Positions 1-9,198 of a stretch of 64,000 nucleotides of DNA are shown here, in pieces. The translations under genes were made by a program, and so were the position numbers. The DNA is from Bdellovibrionales bacterium (lineage in GTDB: Bacteria; Bdellovibrionota; Bdellovibrionia; Bdellovibrionales; UBA1609). Positions within the stretch are counted from its first letter, which is position 1. Each line of letters opens with the position of its first letter. The notes beneath the pieces are model-generated. The model searched no databases. It was not told the origin of the DNA and saw nothing but the letters and a program-made list of their open reading frames with translations. The DNA is taken from contig JAHBUX010000001.1 in the NCBI GenBank assembly GCA_019637855.1, positions 81,337 through 145,336 of the forward strand, written 5' to 3'.

Positions 1-459
1 CCGAAATTTAAAGTCACGGACTTCAATCCTCCGGAGCAAGTGGATATTGCGCCTGAAGGAACGGCCGATATGGTGGTGACCTTCCGAAACGTTCACAACT
101 GGATGGCGAAGGGCGCCGAACAAGCCGCTTTCAATTCATTCTTTAAAGCTTTGAAGCCGGGTGGCATCCTAGGGGTGACCGAGCATCGCGCGAACCCCAA
201 GCAAAAGACCGATCCCAAAGCCTCTTCGGGTTACGTGCGCGAAAAAGATGTGATTCGTATGGCTGAAAAAGCTGGTTTCAAGCTGGTGGCGAAATCCGAA
301 GTGAACGCCAACCCCAAAGACACCAAGGATCATCCCGAAGGTGTGTGGACTCTTCCTCCGAGCTTGAGGTTGAAAGAAAAAGATCGCGATAAGTATGTGG
401 CCATTGGCGAAAGCGATCGTATGACTTTGAAATTTATGAAACCGAAAAAGAAGAAGTAA
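1..459 (+). CDS. Class I SAM-dependent methyltransferase, 3' part
   Basis: The frame is open from the first base, so the gene begins upstream and only its C-terminal 152 codons are present. The motif region ADMVVTFRNVHNW followed by FKALKPGGILGVTEH is the motif IV/post-motif region of Rossmann-fold SAM methyltransferases (the LKPGG turn is typical). The AdoMet-binding glycine loop lies outside the window, so the substrate cannot be judged. It ends with a Lys-rich tail and converges on the acetyltransferase gene at 499-945; a short GC-rich inverted repeat between them may serve as a bidirectional terminator. Confidence 0.75.
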   Translation, partial: PKFKVTDFNPPEQVDIAPEGTADMVVTFRNVHNWMAKGAEQAAFNSFFKALKPGGILGVTEHRANPKQKTDPKASSGYVREKDVIRMAEKAGFKLVAKSEVNANPKDTKDHPEGVWTLPPSLRLKEKDRDKYVAIGESDRMTLKFMKPKKKK

Positions 460-498
460 GTCTTCTCAGCGGCCGGTCGAATCTACTCGGCCGGCGCT

Positions 499-945
499 TT
501 AAGGCGTCTCACTGAGTCGCTTTTGCATCTTGCGATGGGGAATCGTCACTTCCGTGAATGGTTCACCCACAGTCCGATATCCGCAGGCCAAATAGAACTG
601 CACCGCTGAATCCCTAGCGTTCAAATACATCCACTCAAAGCCCGCAAAGCGGGCATAGTTTTCGGCGGCTTCAATCAGCAACCGACCTATGCCAGAGCCT
701 TGTTTGGCGGGAATGACCGCCACCTGCCGCATTCTCACTTCAGCGGCCGAAAGAGGTACAAGGATAAGGCAACCCACAATCTCAGAGCCTTCGAAGGCGG
801 CAAAATGAACTGCGTCTTTCTCCGCAGCAAGCTCCACTTCGGAAAAACTAAGCCCTAGGGGTTTGCGCAGCACCTCGGTGCGTAGGGCGACCTCGGAACG
901 ATACTCTTCGGAACCGAACTGAATCTGTCGAATCACGGCCTTCAC
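499..945 (-). CDS. GNAT family N-acetyltransferase
   Basis: This is a 148-residue protein of typical GNAT size. The acetyl-CoA binding motif A is visible as VAVIPAKQGSGIGRLLIEAAE (residues about 75-95, R/QxxGxG/A type), followed by the C-terminal LNARDSAVQFYLACGYRTVGEPF segment characteristic of the fold. The start is GTG and no strong Shine-Dalgarno is seen. The acceptor substrate is unknown. It overlaps nothing and is divergent from the DoxX-like gene at 1004. Confidence 0.8.
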   Translation of the reverse strand: MKAVIRQIQFGSEEYRSEVALRTEVLRKPLGLSFSEVELAAEKDAVHFAAFEGSEIVGCLILVPLSAAEVRMRQVAVIPAKQGSGIGRLLIEAAENYARFAGFEWMYLNARDSAVQFYLACGYRTVGEPFTEVTIPHRKMQKRLSETP

Positions 946-1003
946 AATGGAAAGCTTGCCAAGCCTTACTGGCCTTTGTCATCCTTTATGCAACGGGGGT
1001 TTT

Positions 1004-1384
1004 ATGAAGCATGTCACTCTGATTGCACGCTTACTACTAGGCTTTATCTTTCTGGGTTCTGGTATCGCCTTCTTCCTAACCACCCCACCGCCGCTTGAAG
1101 GAGCGATGGGCGACTTCTTCAAAGGCATGGCCGCCACCCAATATTTCTTTTATTTATTGAAGGGCGCGGAGATCATCTGTGGTCTGATGTTGATGAGCAG
1201 ACGATTCGTACCGCTTGCACTCGTGGTACTGGCGCCGATCGTCATCAATATTTTCTTAGTGCACGCCTTTATGGCGCCGAGCGGACTGCCCGTTGCCCTA
1301 GTTGTCGGTGCTCTGGAAGTTTACTTGGCGTTCTTCTCGCGCGAATACAGCCCAACGATTAAGCAACTGTTTCGCGCGCGTTAA
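1004..1384 (+). CDS. DoxX-like small membrane protein
   Basis: A 126-residue protein with four hydrophobic segments (about residues 5-25, 48-68, 72-92, 98-115), as in the DoxX/DoxD family. The N-terminal RLLLGFIFLGSGIAFF and the central LKGAEIICGLMLM are typical. The ATG at 1004 is preceded by a G-rich tract (ACGGGGGTTTT), which is why this start is preferred to an in-frame GTG upstream at 947. Family members are integral membrane proteins linked to redox or thiol metabolism in some bacteria; the role here is unknown. Confidence 0.7.
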   Translation: MKHVTLIARLLLGFIFLGSGIAFFLTTPPPLEGAMGDFFKGMAATQYFFYLLKGAEIICGLMLMSRRFVPLALVVLAPIVINIFLVHAFMAPSGLPVALVVGALEVYLAFFSREYSPTIKQLFRAR

Positions 1385-1391
1385 AAAGAAT

Positions 1392-1748
1392 TTAAGAACG
1401 TACGATAACCTTAAATCCTCCGAACGAGAATCTCTTCATATCAAACAGGTTCTCGTGGTCCTCCGGATTCATGCGCGCATCTTTCATGACTTTCGCATTG
1501 ACCCGATTGCGATGAGCTTTTGATTTGTAAACGATGTATGCAAAAACCACTGTTTCATCTTTTTTGAGTTTACATAGCTTCGCGAACGAATTTCCCATCG
1601 GCGAGTCCAAATCATCACCGACGCATTCGTAGTAGTCGAGGGCCCCATGCGACATCCAAACCTTGCGGCCAAGCTGAGCCATCTTTTTATACTTCTTTAG
1701 GTACTTCTTCTTGATCGGGATAAGAAATCCATCTACATAACGGCTCAT
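1392..1748 (-). CDS. DUF1428 (YbaA-like) protein
   Basis: A 118-residue protein beginning MSRYVDGFLIPI and containing YECVGDD and the conserved MNPEDHENLFDMKRFSFGGF stretch near the end, the hallmark of DUF1428. These are small cytosolic alpha/beta proteins of unknown function with a ferredoxin-like dimeric fold. AAGGAG sits 8 bases before the ATG. It is convergent with the DoxX-like gene and followed on the same strand, upstream, by two small genes. Confidence 0.8.
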   Translation of the reverse strand: MSRYVDGFLIPIKKKYLKKYKKMAQLGRKVWMSHGALDYYECVGDDLDSPMGNSFAKLCKLKKDETVVFAYIVYKSKAHRNRVNAKVMKDARMNPEDHENLFDMKRFSFGGFKVIVRS

Positions 1749-1763
1749 CTTTGACTCCTTTAT

Positions 1764-1958
1764 CTAATGTTTACCATCGGCAGTGTTCATTTTCTTCAGT
1801 ACCATCGCGACAGTCTGCGGATCAATGCCCGCGCGTTTCATAAGTGACTGGGCTTTGCCGAAATCATCGGAATCAATGGCGTCGAAGAAATCTTCGACTT
1901 TGCCGATCTCGGCCAACTTTTCTAGAACAAGTGTACCCTCAAAATCGCTTTCGTCCAT
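1764..1958 (-). CDS. Small hypothetical protein (64 aa)
   Basis: An acidic, apparently helical 64-residue protein (MDESDFEGTLVLEKLAEIG...). The start is supported by AAGGAA upstream of the ATG. It lies 15 bases from the DUF1428 start and probably shares its transcript. I do not recognise a family. The IDPQTVAMVLKKM segment resembles a small helical protein-binding domain, but no function can be assigned. Confidence 0.5.
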   Translation of the reverse strand: MDESDFEGTLVLEKLAEIGKVEDFFDAIDSDDFGKAQSLMKRAGIDPQTVAMVLKKMNTADGKH

Positions 1959-1993
1959 GATACGTTCCTTTCACTAAGACAATGTCTTTGCCA

Positions 1994-2197
1994 TCACCAG
2001 ATTAGAAAGCTATCTTTGGATTTAATGCCTTCAGGTAGCAGACGGTGAAAATCCCTCTGCGCAATCTCTGCCGCTTCTTTTTCAGTGTAACCGTTGGCCT
2101 TCATCTTGTCTTCAGCGTAGCCTTTTCGGCTGCGCACGAGCCAGAGATCGAATTCATCTTGGGTCATCGCCGCTAGCTTCATTTTCGAGCATACCAA
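1994..2197 (-). pseudogene. Truncated GNAT N-terminal fragment
   Basis: The reading frame contains MTQDEFDLWLVRSRKGYA, EDKMKANGYTEKEAAEIA and LLPEGIKSKDSFLIW. This resembles the N-terminal helical region of a GNAT subfamily in which the YAEE...G...EEA...LLPxG pattern precedes the acetyl-CoA domain. Here the protein stops at a TGA straight after that region, and the catalytic acetyl-CoA half does not follow in any frame on this strand. I read it as the 5' remnant of a deleted acetyltransferase. It could alternatively be a free-standing short protein. Its start overlaps the end of the methyltransferase gene. Confidence 0.45.
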
Positions 2198-2874
2198 GCA
2201 TGAATCAGAAAAGACTGAAAGAACTGGATGGCTTCAGAGAAGCCCGCCGCGCGAATCAACTCTTCTGTCTTGGCCGGCGGCAAAATCAAGAGCTGATCAC
2301 GCAGCATCTTTGGCAGCTGATCGAGCGACTCTTGCGTCGCGCCCATGAGTATTTGAACCTGCTTCCATTTCTCAAGGATATCGGGAAACTTCTCCGCGCT
2401 CAGATCGTAGCTAATCTCGGCATTGACGAGCATACCTCCAGGATTCAAGCGACCGGCCATATCCTGAAACATCTTGGCTCGCTCGCTGATATCACGAACA
2501 AAGTGCATGACCAGAACACACAAAACCGCATCGTACTTTTGCGTCGAGACAAACTCGGAAAGATACCCTTTAAAAAGCTGGCAACGCGAAAGCAGCTGCG
2601 CTTGATCTAGTCGTTTGCGGCAGTCGTCAAGCATGGCAGCCGAAGGCTCCACTCCGTCAAATGTCCAACCGGGATACGCGTGTGCCAGACCCAAGATTTC
2701 AGCGCCCGTGCCCACGCCTACGCAGAGAATACGGGCGTCGGCCGGCAGCCCTTTGAGGGCCAAACCAGTTAAAAAGTGAAGATTATCTGAGATCGGCGCC
2801 AGCTTCCTGTTGCGCTCGTCATAGGCGCCGGAGGGCGATTTATCGAAGAACTCGGTCACAGCTTTAGTGGTCAA
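2179..2874 (-). CDS. Class I SAM-dependent methyltransferase
   Basis: The AdoMet-binding motif I is visible as ARILCVGVGTGAEILGLA, followed by acidic motif II (FDGVEPSAAMLDDC) and motif IV (YDAVLCVLVMHFV); LNPGGMLV is the post-motif. Length is about 231 residues from the TTG at 2874, chosen because GGAGGGAGGAAG lies just upstream. The longer reading from 2922 would place that sequence inside the gene. The substrate is unknown. It is on the chromosome, far from the biosynthetic cluster, and there is no reason to link the two. Confidence 0.75.
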   Translation of the reverse strand: MTTKAVTEFFDKSPSGAYDERNRKLAPISDNLHFLTGLALKGLPADARILCVGVGTGAEILGLAHAYPGWTFDGVEPSAAMLDDCRKRLDQAQLLSRCQLFKGYLSEFVSTQKYDAVLCVLVMHFVRDISERAKMFQDMAGRLNPGGMLVNAEISYDLSAEKFPDILEKWKQVQILMGATQESLDQLPKMLRDQLLILPPAKTEELIRAAGFSEAIQFFQSFLIHAWYARK

Positions 2875-2986
2875 AGGTCTTCCTCCCTCCGCTAACCTTC
2901 GAATTTTAACCGCCGAATGCAATAAGGTGAAATACCTTGTAAGATGGCCCCTCGCATTAGTGTTGATCCTGTGTTAGACCCTGCGG

Positions 2987-4240
2987 ATGCAATTTTCCGA
3001 GCTTAATCTTGTCCCGCAAATTCAGCAGGCCCTTAAAGACACGGGCTATGAAACTCCAACTCCTATTCAAGGCCAGGCCATTCCTCTTATTTTGGAAGGT
3101 CATGATCTATTGGGAATCGCGCAGACAGGCACCGGTAAAACCGCGGCGTTCTGTCTTCCCATTCTCAATTCTCTGCACCTACGGCAGGCCCGACGTGAGC
3201 CGCGATCGCCGCGGGCGTTGATTCTTACGCCGACTCGTGAATTGGCGATTCAAATCCACACCAGCCTTCTCACCTACGGCAAACATCTGCGGCAAAAGTA
3301 CGCCGTGATTTTCGGTGGAGTGGGGCAAGGTAATCAGATCCGCGATCTGAAAATGGGTGTGGATGTTTTGGTGGCGACACCGGGGCGCCTATTGGATTTG
3401 ATCGAACAACGCCATCTGCGCCTAGATCGTGTCGAAATTTTTATTCTGGATGAAGCCGATCGCATGTTGGACATGGGTTTTATGCCGGCGATTAAGAAGG
3501 TTCTGCCCCTGCTGCCCTCGCGTCGACACAATTTGTTTTTCTCAGCTACCATGCCGCCGGAAATTCAGAAGCTCGCGCAGTCGATTTTGCGCGATCCAAA
3601 GAAGGTGGAAGTTACGCCGCCGGCGACAACGGTGGAACGTATTAGACAGATGGTTATGTACGTGGATAAAAAAGAAAAACCGCAGTTGCTGGCTCACATC
3701 CTGAAGGACAACGACCTACACAAAGTTCTTGTGTTTGTCGGCATGAAACATTTGGCCGATCGCGTGGTGAAAGGCTTAGAGTCTAAACGTATCGCAGCGG
3801 CGGCGATCCACGGCAATAAGTCTCAAGGCGCAAGACAAAGAGCCTTAAAAGATTTTTCCTCGGATAGAGTCCGTGTTCTTGTGGCTACGGATATCGCCTC
3901 ACGCGGGATCGATGTGGACGGCATTTCACATGTGATCAACTACGATTTACCCAATATTCCCGAGGACTACGTTCATCGCATTGGCCGCACAGCGCGGGCA
4001 GGTACGGATGGCGACGCCATTTCATTTTGCACGGCGGAAGAAAAATCCTACTTGGCCGCCATTGAAAAAGCCACTCGCCAACAGATCGAAGTGGTCACCG
4101 ATCAGCCCTATCACTCCGAAGACGCGGCACGTGCGCGGATAATGAGCGTGGGTAAGGCCAAAGCCTTGATCGAGGGCCAGCGCGATGCCGGCCGACCTCG
4201 GCGCGGCCGTGGACGCCGCCCCAGTCGCGGTCACCGTTAG
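2987..4240 (+). CDS. DEAD-box ATP-dependent RNA helicase, RhlE-type
   Basis: A 417-residue helicase with the full set of family motifs: Q motif (GYETPTPIQGQAIP), Walker A AQTGTGKT, PTRELAIQ, TPGRLLD, DEAD in ILDEADRMLDMGF, SAT, then RecA domain 2 with ATDIASRGIDV and HRIGRTARAG. The C-terminus is a short basic Arg/Gly-rich tail (GRPRRGRGRRPSRG) that usually gives non-specific RNA contact. RhlE-class proteins act in ribosome assembly and RNA turnover in the cytosol. It is followed after 20 bases by the RadD-like helicase on the same strand, and may be cotranscribed. Confidence 0.92.
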   Translation: MQFSELNLVPQIQQALKDTGYETPTPIQGQAIPLILEGHDLLGIAQTGTGKTAAFCLPILNSLHLRQARREPRSPRALILTPTRELAIQIHTSLLTYGKHLRQKYAVIFGGVGQGNQIRDLKMGVDVLVATPGRLLDLIEQRHLRLDRVEIFILDEADRMLDMGFMPAIKKVLPLLPSRRHNLFFSATMPPEIQKLAQSILRDPKKVEVTPPATTVERIRQMVMYVDKKEKPQLLAHILKDNDLHKVLVFVGMKHLADRVVKGLESKRIAAAAIHGNKSQGARQRALKDFSSDRVRVLVATDIASRGIDVDGISHVINYDLPNIPEDYVHRIGRTARAGTDGDAISFCTAEEKSYLAAIEKATRQQIEVVTDQPYHSEDAARARIMSVGKAKALIEGQRDAGRPRRGRGRRPSRGHR

Positions 4241-4260
4241 GGCGGGATTGACTCCGTTGT

Positions 4261-5994
4261 ATGTATCAGCTGAGGGACTATCAGAAACAGGCCGTCGAAA
4301 ACACTATTCGGTTCTTCCGTAAGAACAGGACACCGGCTGTTATTGTGTTGCCGACCGGCGCTGGCAAAAGCCTGGTCATTGCCGAACTGGCTCGCATCGC
4401 TCGCGGACGCGTGCTGGTCCTCGCCCATGTCAAAGAACTGGTCGAGCAGAACTACCAAAAATACCGCAGCTACGATTTACCTGCAGGCATCTATTCGGCC
4501 GGCCTGGGGCAAAAAGATTGGGATCAGAAGGCCATCTTCGGCAGTGTGCAGTCAGTAGCGCGAGCGCCCGACGAGTTTTTTGAAAACTTCTCGCTTGTGG
4601 TTATCGATGAATGTCATCGCGTCGCCGAGGAAGGCTCGACACAATATCAAGATGTGATCGCTAAGCTAAAAGATAAAAATCCGCAGATCTGCATTCTCGG
4701 TCTGACTGCAACACCCTATCGGATGGGGCTTGGTTGGATTTATGAATACTCCCCAACGAATGAAGTAAAGTCAGAGAAGAAGCGCTTCTTCAAGCAATGC
4801 GTCTTCGAACTGCCCTTGTCTTACATGATTAAGAATCACTATCTCACCGTTCCGATCAAGGTGGATATCCCTGTCACCTGCTATGACTTCTCTGAACTCA
4901 CCGACAAAGACCGCATGTACACGGTCGCCGAAGTCGAAGAGATTCTTAAGAGTCAAAAGCGGCTTACTCCGTTGATTATCAAGAACATCATCGACATTAC
5001 AGAACACTACAATCGCCAGGGGGTGATGATCTTCAGCGCTAGCGTTAAACACGTGGAAGAGATCATGTCTTATCTGCCCAAAGACGACGCCCGTATGGTG
5101 ATTGGTGAAACCGACCTTGCCGACCGCGACCAAATTATCGAGGACTTCAAGCAGAAGAAGTTCAAATACCTCGTCAATGTATCAGTGTTAACCACTGGTT
5201 TCGACGCTCCTCACGTCGATGTGATCGCCATCCTGCGCCCAACCGAGTCCAACAGTCTTTACCAACAGATCATCGGCCGCGGACTTCGTCTGTGTGAAGG
5301 GAAGAAGGATTGCTACGTCCTAGACTACACAGGGATGGGCCACGATATCTACGCGCCGGATATCAGCGAAAAGCGCCCCGCCAAGGACACTGTCCCCGTT
5401 CTCGTAACCTGCCCGGTATGTGATTTTGAAAACAGTTTCTGGGGCTACGCCATTGACGGCGAGGTGATCGAGCATTTCGGCCGCAAGTGTCGAGGGCTTG
5501 CACAAGATCCTAAAACATTCGCGATCAAACCCTGCAAATATCGCTTCCGCTCGAAGATCTGCCACGCATGCGGGGCTGAGAACGATATCACAGCCAAGGC
5601 CTGTGAAAACTGCCGAGCCGTCTTGATCGACGCCGACGCCAAGCTCAAGCAGGCCAAGCTTTCGAAGAACGCACATATCTTGACACCCGAGAGAATCACT
5701 TTTGAAGAGCGCAAGGATAAGAACGCCAATCCTTACCTCGAGATCCGTTACTACGATGCCGACGCTCAGTACTTGAGTGAGGCGCATTTCTTCAGCAACC
5801 CCACTTCTATCAAGAAGTTCAATATCAATTTCTTGCGCTCACACTTAAGGCGACCCGAGCTTGCCGTGGAATTGCAAACGCCGGCTGATGCTATTCGCTA
5901 TCAGAGCTTGTATCGCCTGCCGTCTTTTGTGATTGCGAGGAAACAGGATAAGTTCTGGAAGATCACCGAGAAAGTTTTTGCCGAGGAACTGTAG
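4261..5994 (+). CDS. radD: RadD-like superfamily II DNA helicase
   Basis: A 577-residue SF2 helicase with PTGAGKS (Walker A), DECHR (motif II), TATP (motif III) and a second RecA domain ending QQIIGRGLRLCEGKKDC. The C-terminal third holds paired cysteine knuckles (CPVCDF, CHACGAENDI, ACENC) forming zinc ribbons. The length and the helicase plus C-terminal zinc finger layout match E. coli RadD (YejH), which acts with RecA/SSB in recombination and crosslink repair. The symbol is by architecture; a related SF2 family cannot be excluded. Confidence 0.8.
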   Translation: MYQLRDYQKQAVENTIRFFRKNRTPAVIVLPTGAGKSLVIAELARIARGRVLVLAHVKELVEQNYQKYRSYDLPAGIYSAGLGQKDWDQKAIFGSVQSVARAPDEFFENFSLVVIDECHRVAEEGSTQYQDVIAKLKDKNPQICILGLTATPYRMGLGWIYEYSPTNEVKSEKKRFFKQCVFELPLSYMIKNHYLTVPIKVDIPVTCYDFSELTDKDRMYTVAEVEEILKSQKRLTPLIIKNIIDITEHYNRQGVMIFSASVKHVEEIMSYLPKDDARMVIGETDLADRDQIIEDFKQKKFKYLVNVSVLTTGFDAPHVDVIAILRPTESNSLYQQIIGRGLRLCEGKKDCYVLDYTGMGHDIYAPDISEKRPAKDTVPVLVTCPVCDFENSFWGYAIDGEVIEHFGRKCRGLAQDPKTFAIKPCKYRFRSKICHACGAENDITAKACENCRAVLIDADAKLKQAKLSKNAHILTPERITFEERKDKNANPYLEIRYYDADAQYLSEAHFFSNPTSIKKFNINFLRSHLRRPELAVELQTPADAIRYQSLYRLPSFVIARKQDKFWKITEKVFAEEL

Positions 5995-6001
5995 AACGCG
6001 G

Positions 6002-6421
6002 CTACGGACGTGTTTCTAAAAGCGATCTCCACCCACGCATATTGGCGCGACCCTCTGAGATGCTGCCAGACATCGCCGACAAAACACGGCCGGCACCGCG
6101 TTTGATCGACGTACCGGCTGTTTGGGCGCCAGCGCCCATAAATCGATGAAGCTTTTCTAAAGCCACTTCGCCAGGGAATTCTGCGGTGTTCGGGGCGATG
6201 ATGCTAAAGCGCAGGGCACGGCCACCGACTTTTACTTTAAAGCCGCCGCCAAAGTAGTACCAAGGGAACTTCAAGTCCGTCATTGTCGAACGATCGAAGA
6301 AGATGTCGTCTTCAGCGCGATCCGTAAAGAACGCAAAATGTTGACCATCAAAGGCCAGGGTCCCCGCTTGGCTACCGGAGTAGCCAAGCATTCTCCAAGC
6401 GTACGAACAAAACGGTGTCAT
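6002..6421 (-). CDS. Hypothetical protein, last gene of exported-protein operon
   Basis: A 139-residue protein whose ATG overlaps the stop of the 923-residue upstream gene by 4 bases (ATGA), so translation is likely coupled. The middle reads LKFPWYYFGGGFKVKVGGRALRFSI, a beta-rich stretch, and FHRFMG-type helices follow. There is no obvious signal peptide, though MTPFCSYAWRMLGYSGSQAG could be a weak one. I do not recognise a family. By position it should work with the two exported proteins upstream. Confidence 0.55.
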   Translation of the reverse strand: MTPFCSYAWRMLGYSGSQAGTLAFDGQHFAFFTDRAEDDIFFDRSTMTDLKFPWYYFGGGFKVKVGGRALRFSIIAPNTAEFPGEVALEKLHRFMGAGAQTAGTSIKRGAGRVLSAMSGSISEGRANMRGWRSLLETRP

Positions 6422-9189
6422 TGCTGTTCACCGGCGCTTGTAGCCGTGGGCGTGCGAACGGGCTCAACCATGCCGGCGTATCTCACGCAGGCCTGGCGAA
6501 AACTCTCGGATTTTGTATCTTGATCTTTAGCGAAACGCGGATTTTGCGGATAGCAGCGACCGCACAGACCATCTTTGATACGAGTCTTTCCTGTCGACGA
6601 CTCAAGCTCAAGCTGAACCAGTTGCTGATCCTGACCAAGAATATAAGCAAATTGCTTGCCCACCGCATCTTTACCAAACGGAATATCGAGCAAGGGACCA
6701 AACTCTTGATTCCATTCGGCCAGCGTACGCGAACGATTCTTGGCTGGGTTGAGTTTGCTTTGAATCTCAACCGTCTCGCCACCCGCATCGAAGTCCACGG
6801 TGATCGACGTCTCGCTAATCAAGCCATCCGAGCGCTTGGCCGCGCAGCTGAATTTGGTAGAACCCGAAGCTTTGGCTTCGAACTTCGTCAACGTATCCCA
6901 GTGCAATGCCCAGCAGGCATGCTCCATCCGGCCATGCGGATCCAAACCCTCATATGGTTTCGAACCAATCGTGCTAGGGACCATTCGGCAGAGATGAGCC
7001 GGCTCCCATTCAGGAATACGTGGCTGCATAGAACTGTTGCCTGCCACCTCAGCCGCAATGCGCTCATAGTTCGCGCGAACAGCCGCAAGTACGGATGTCT
7101 TTGGATCCTTTAGGCCGGTGACCTTCTCGATCTCAGCCAAATCCTCTGCCGGCACATCGACCTTGAAGAGCATAGCGAGCAGAGAAGCCTCTACGCGGCT
7201 TTCTAAGGTTTTGTTCTTTCCAGCCTTTACCGCGGCATCTGCAAAGCGAGGCATCATAAGATCAGTTACATAGCCATCGACGGTGGGTACGACAGCGCGC
7301 GCGACATAGCGTTGAATGTCGTTCACACGCGAATTCCCCATCGTGTGCGTGCAAGTTTCTTTTTTCTCTGCTTCGAGCTTCGCACCAGTTGAATTGGTCT
7401 TACTGAATTTCTCAGTACACTCTCCCACCGTGTATTGAGCGGTCCAACGCTCAAGTGGAAAGGTGTTCACTTTACCGTCGGCGTGGATCTTGACCGAAGC
7501 TTGGAGGTCGGTAGAGGCAATGCGGCGCACGCGACGCTCTTCACGATAAGTCGTCTTGATGGGCATACCCGAAGGAGCCATCTTACCCATCACTACACCG
7601 TCGGTGACAGAATTCTTAGTCGAGCGATCCATCTTCCATGAGACTAGATCGGTGCCGCCCACGTGCTTTTGGAAGTGAGTGCTTTTGTCGATTTCGCGAC
7701 GCCACATCTTTTCCATATTGTTGCCGAGGTTACGTGTCATCGTGGCGATATTTTGCGAGGCTGCAAGCATGGCCGATGCCCGGGCCTCGGCCTGTTCTTG
7801 TACGGCACCCCAATCCACCTCTTGATCCACCACGATATAGCGCTCGGAATCGTCCGTACGCGAATCCAGTTTGTTGCGCGTGAACTGCACTTCCATACGA
7901 CAGCTCTTTGGATCGGAGAGCATCAAGACGGGATATTTTTCCTCCAAATTGCGCTTCATATGCAGGTCGAACTCAGCCTTGAGCGGAAGACCACGCTGAA
8001 TGCGGTTCCAACTGTCTTCCTCAACAACCGAAGTCGCATCGATAAAGCAGGTGCGATAGTTCTTGGTTAAGCTCTGGTTCACCTTCGCACGTAACGCCTC
8101 CACTCGCTTGACGGCCGAGTCTTCAATATCGCGTGGAAGTTGGCGCAGAGTCATAAAGGCCGTGAGAGGATGCCCTTTGGACATCATGCTCTCCGCCTGA
8201 GCCACGAGGCGCGTGACCACCGGATTCGGCGGCACAGTGAACTTGTAGTTGCGGATCAAATAGGCGCGCAAAAATTCTGAGAAATCCACTGGCTGATTGG
8301 TCAATGTGCTGGCTACGGTGTCGTAATCGTTATCCTTCGAGGTGAAGAGACGCTTGAACTTTTCCGACTCGAAAGCGCCGAGACTCAAGAATAGATCACG
8401 AGCCTCTTTGTCGGTAACTTTGGCAAAATCACCTTTCTTGCGGCGTGCAGCCGAGAGATTATCGACGAACTCCTCAAGCTCAAGGTTGCCGGAATACAGG
8501 CGCTTACGCAGTAGGTAGCCTTTTTCGGGATTAAAGATCAGCGAGCCCACATTCACATTCAAAGGCTCCTTGAGCATCGGATAGGCTTGATCAAAGACAC
8601 AGAAGTAACATACCCAAGTCGCCATCTGGTCGAAAGAGCCACCTCGACCATCGGTTTCAAAGCCTTTCTCGAAACGTACGTCATCAAAACGCACGCCCGC
8701 GAAAAACTCACGTGAAGCATTGGACCACCACTTAGTGTTAACGAAAGTCATTTTTGAGAAACGTGCTGAGCCACTACCACCCGCCCTAACCATCGCCTGG
8801 ATGGGTTCACGTTTCTCTTTGAAAAAGTCTTCTTCAACCAGAATGGTTTCGATGCCGGAACCTTCGTACACGATCGGGCGCTCATCACGCTCGTGAGCGG
8901 ATTGGCTGAACTCGAACTTATCCTGAAACTGCTTGCCGCCCATAGTGGAATAAACTTTGGGAATTAGGTGAAAACCTTTCGAAAGCTTAACTATATCGCC
9001 GCCTTTGAGGCCTTTCAGTCCGCGAAGCGCGCCTTGATAAATCGTTTTTCCACCGCGAATATGAGTGATCGTGCCCTCAGGCAGAGACTTCATCGCTAAA
9101 ATCTTTTTGGTATCGAACGCGGGATAGGCTTCTACCTGAGCTTGAGCCTGGGCAGAAAAGAGGAAGACAAGCGTGAATATCAGTTTCAT
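6418..9189 (-). CDS. Large exported hypothetical protein (923 aa)
   Basis: The N-terminus has a clear signal peptide (MKLIFTLVFLFSAQAQA, cleavage after AQA), and AAGGAG precedes the ATG. The first 220 residues resemble the protein encoded next upstream (9199-10212): both have GDIVKLSKGFHL or a near match, a G-G-ETILVE-D-F-K-K-EP block, and a following beta-solenoid-like stretch. The remainder holds Cys-containing and mixed alpha/beta sequence with no recognised enzyme motif. It probably acts in the periplasm or on the surface. It forms an operon with its neighbours on both sides. Confidence 0.7.
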   Translation of the reverse strand: MKLIFTLVFLFSAQAQAQVEAYPAFDTKKILAMKSLPEGTITHIRGGKTIYQGALRGLKGLKGGDIVKLSKGFHLIPKVYSTMGGKQFQDKFEFSQSAHERDERPIVYEGSGIETILVEEDFFKEKREPIQAMVRAGGSGSARFSKMTFVNTKWWSNASREFFAGVRFDDVRFEKGFETDGRGGSFDQMATWVCYFCVFDQAYPMLKEPLNVNVGSLIFNPEKGYLLRKRLYSGNLELEEFVDNLSAARRKKGDFAKVTDKEARDLFLSLGAFESEKFKRLFTSKDNDYDTVASTLTNQPVDFSEFLRAYLIRNYKFTVPPNPVVTRLVAQAESMMSKGHPLTAFMTLRQLPRDIEDSAVKRVEALRAKVNQSLTKNYRTCFIDATSVVEEDSWNRIQRGLPLKAEFDLHMKRNLEEKYPVLMLSDPKSCRMEVQFTRNKLDSRTDDSERYIVVDQEVDWGAVQEQAEARASAMLAASQNIATMTRNLGNNMEKMWRREIDKSTHFQKHVGGTDLVSWKMDRSTKNSVTDGVVMGKMAPSGMPIKTTYREERRVRRIASTDLQASVKIHADGKVNTFPLERWTAQYTVGECTEKFSKTNSTGAKLEAEKKETCTHTMGNSRVNDIQRYVARAVVPTVDGYVTDLMMPRFADAAVKAGKNKTLESRVEASLLAMLFKVDVPAEDLAEIEKVTGLKDPKTSVLAAVRANYERIAAEVAGNSSMQPRIPEWEPAHLCRMVPSTIGSKPYEGLDPHGRMEHACWALHWDTLTKFEAKASGSTKFSCAAKRSDGLISETSITVDFDAGGETVEIQSKLNPAKNRSRTLAEWNQEFGPLLDIPFGKDAVGKQFAYILGQDQQLVQLELESSTGKTRIKDGLCGRCYPQNPRFAKDQDTKSESFRQACVRYAGMVEPVRTPTATSAGEQQ

Positions 9190-9198
9190 AGCGGCTCC

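Noticed and set aside
2179..2874. ToxA-like methyltransferase for the biosynthetic cluster
   Set aside because: It is 15 kb away in ordinary chromosome, beyond the island boundary, with no specific ToxA features that I can see.
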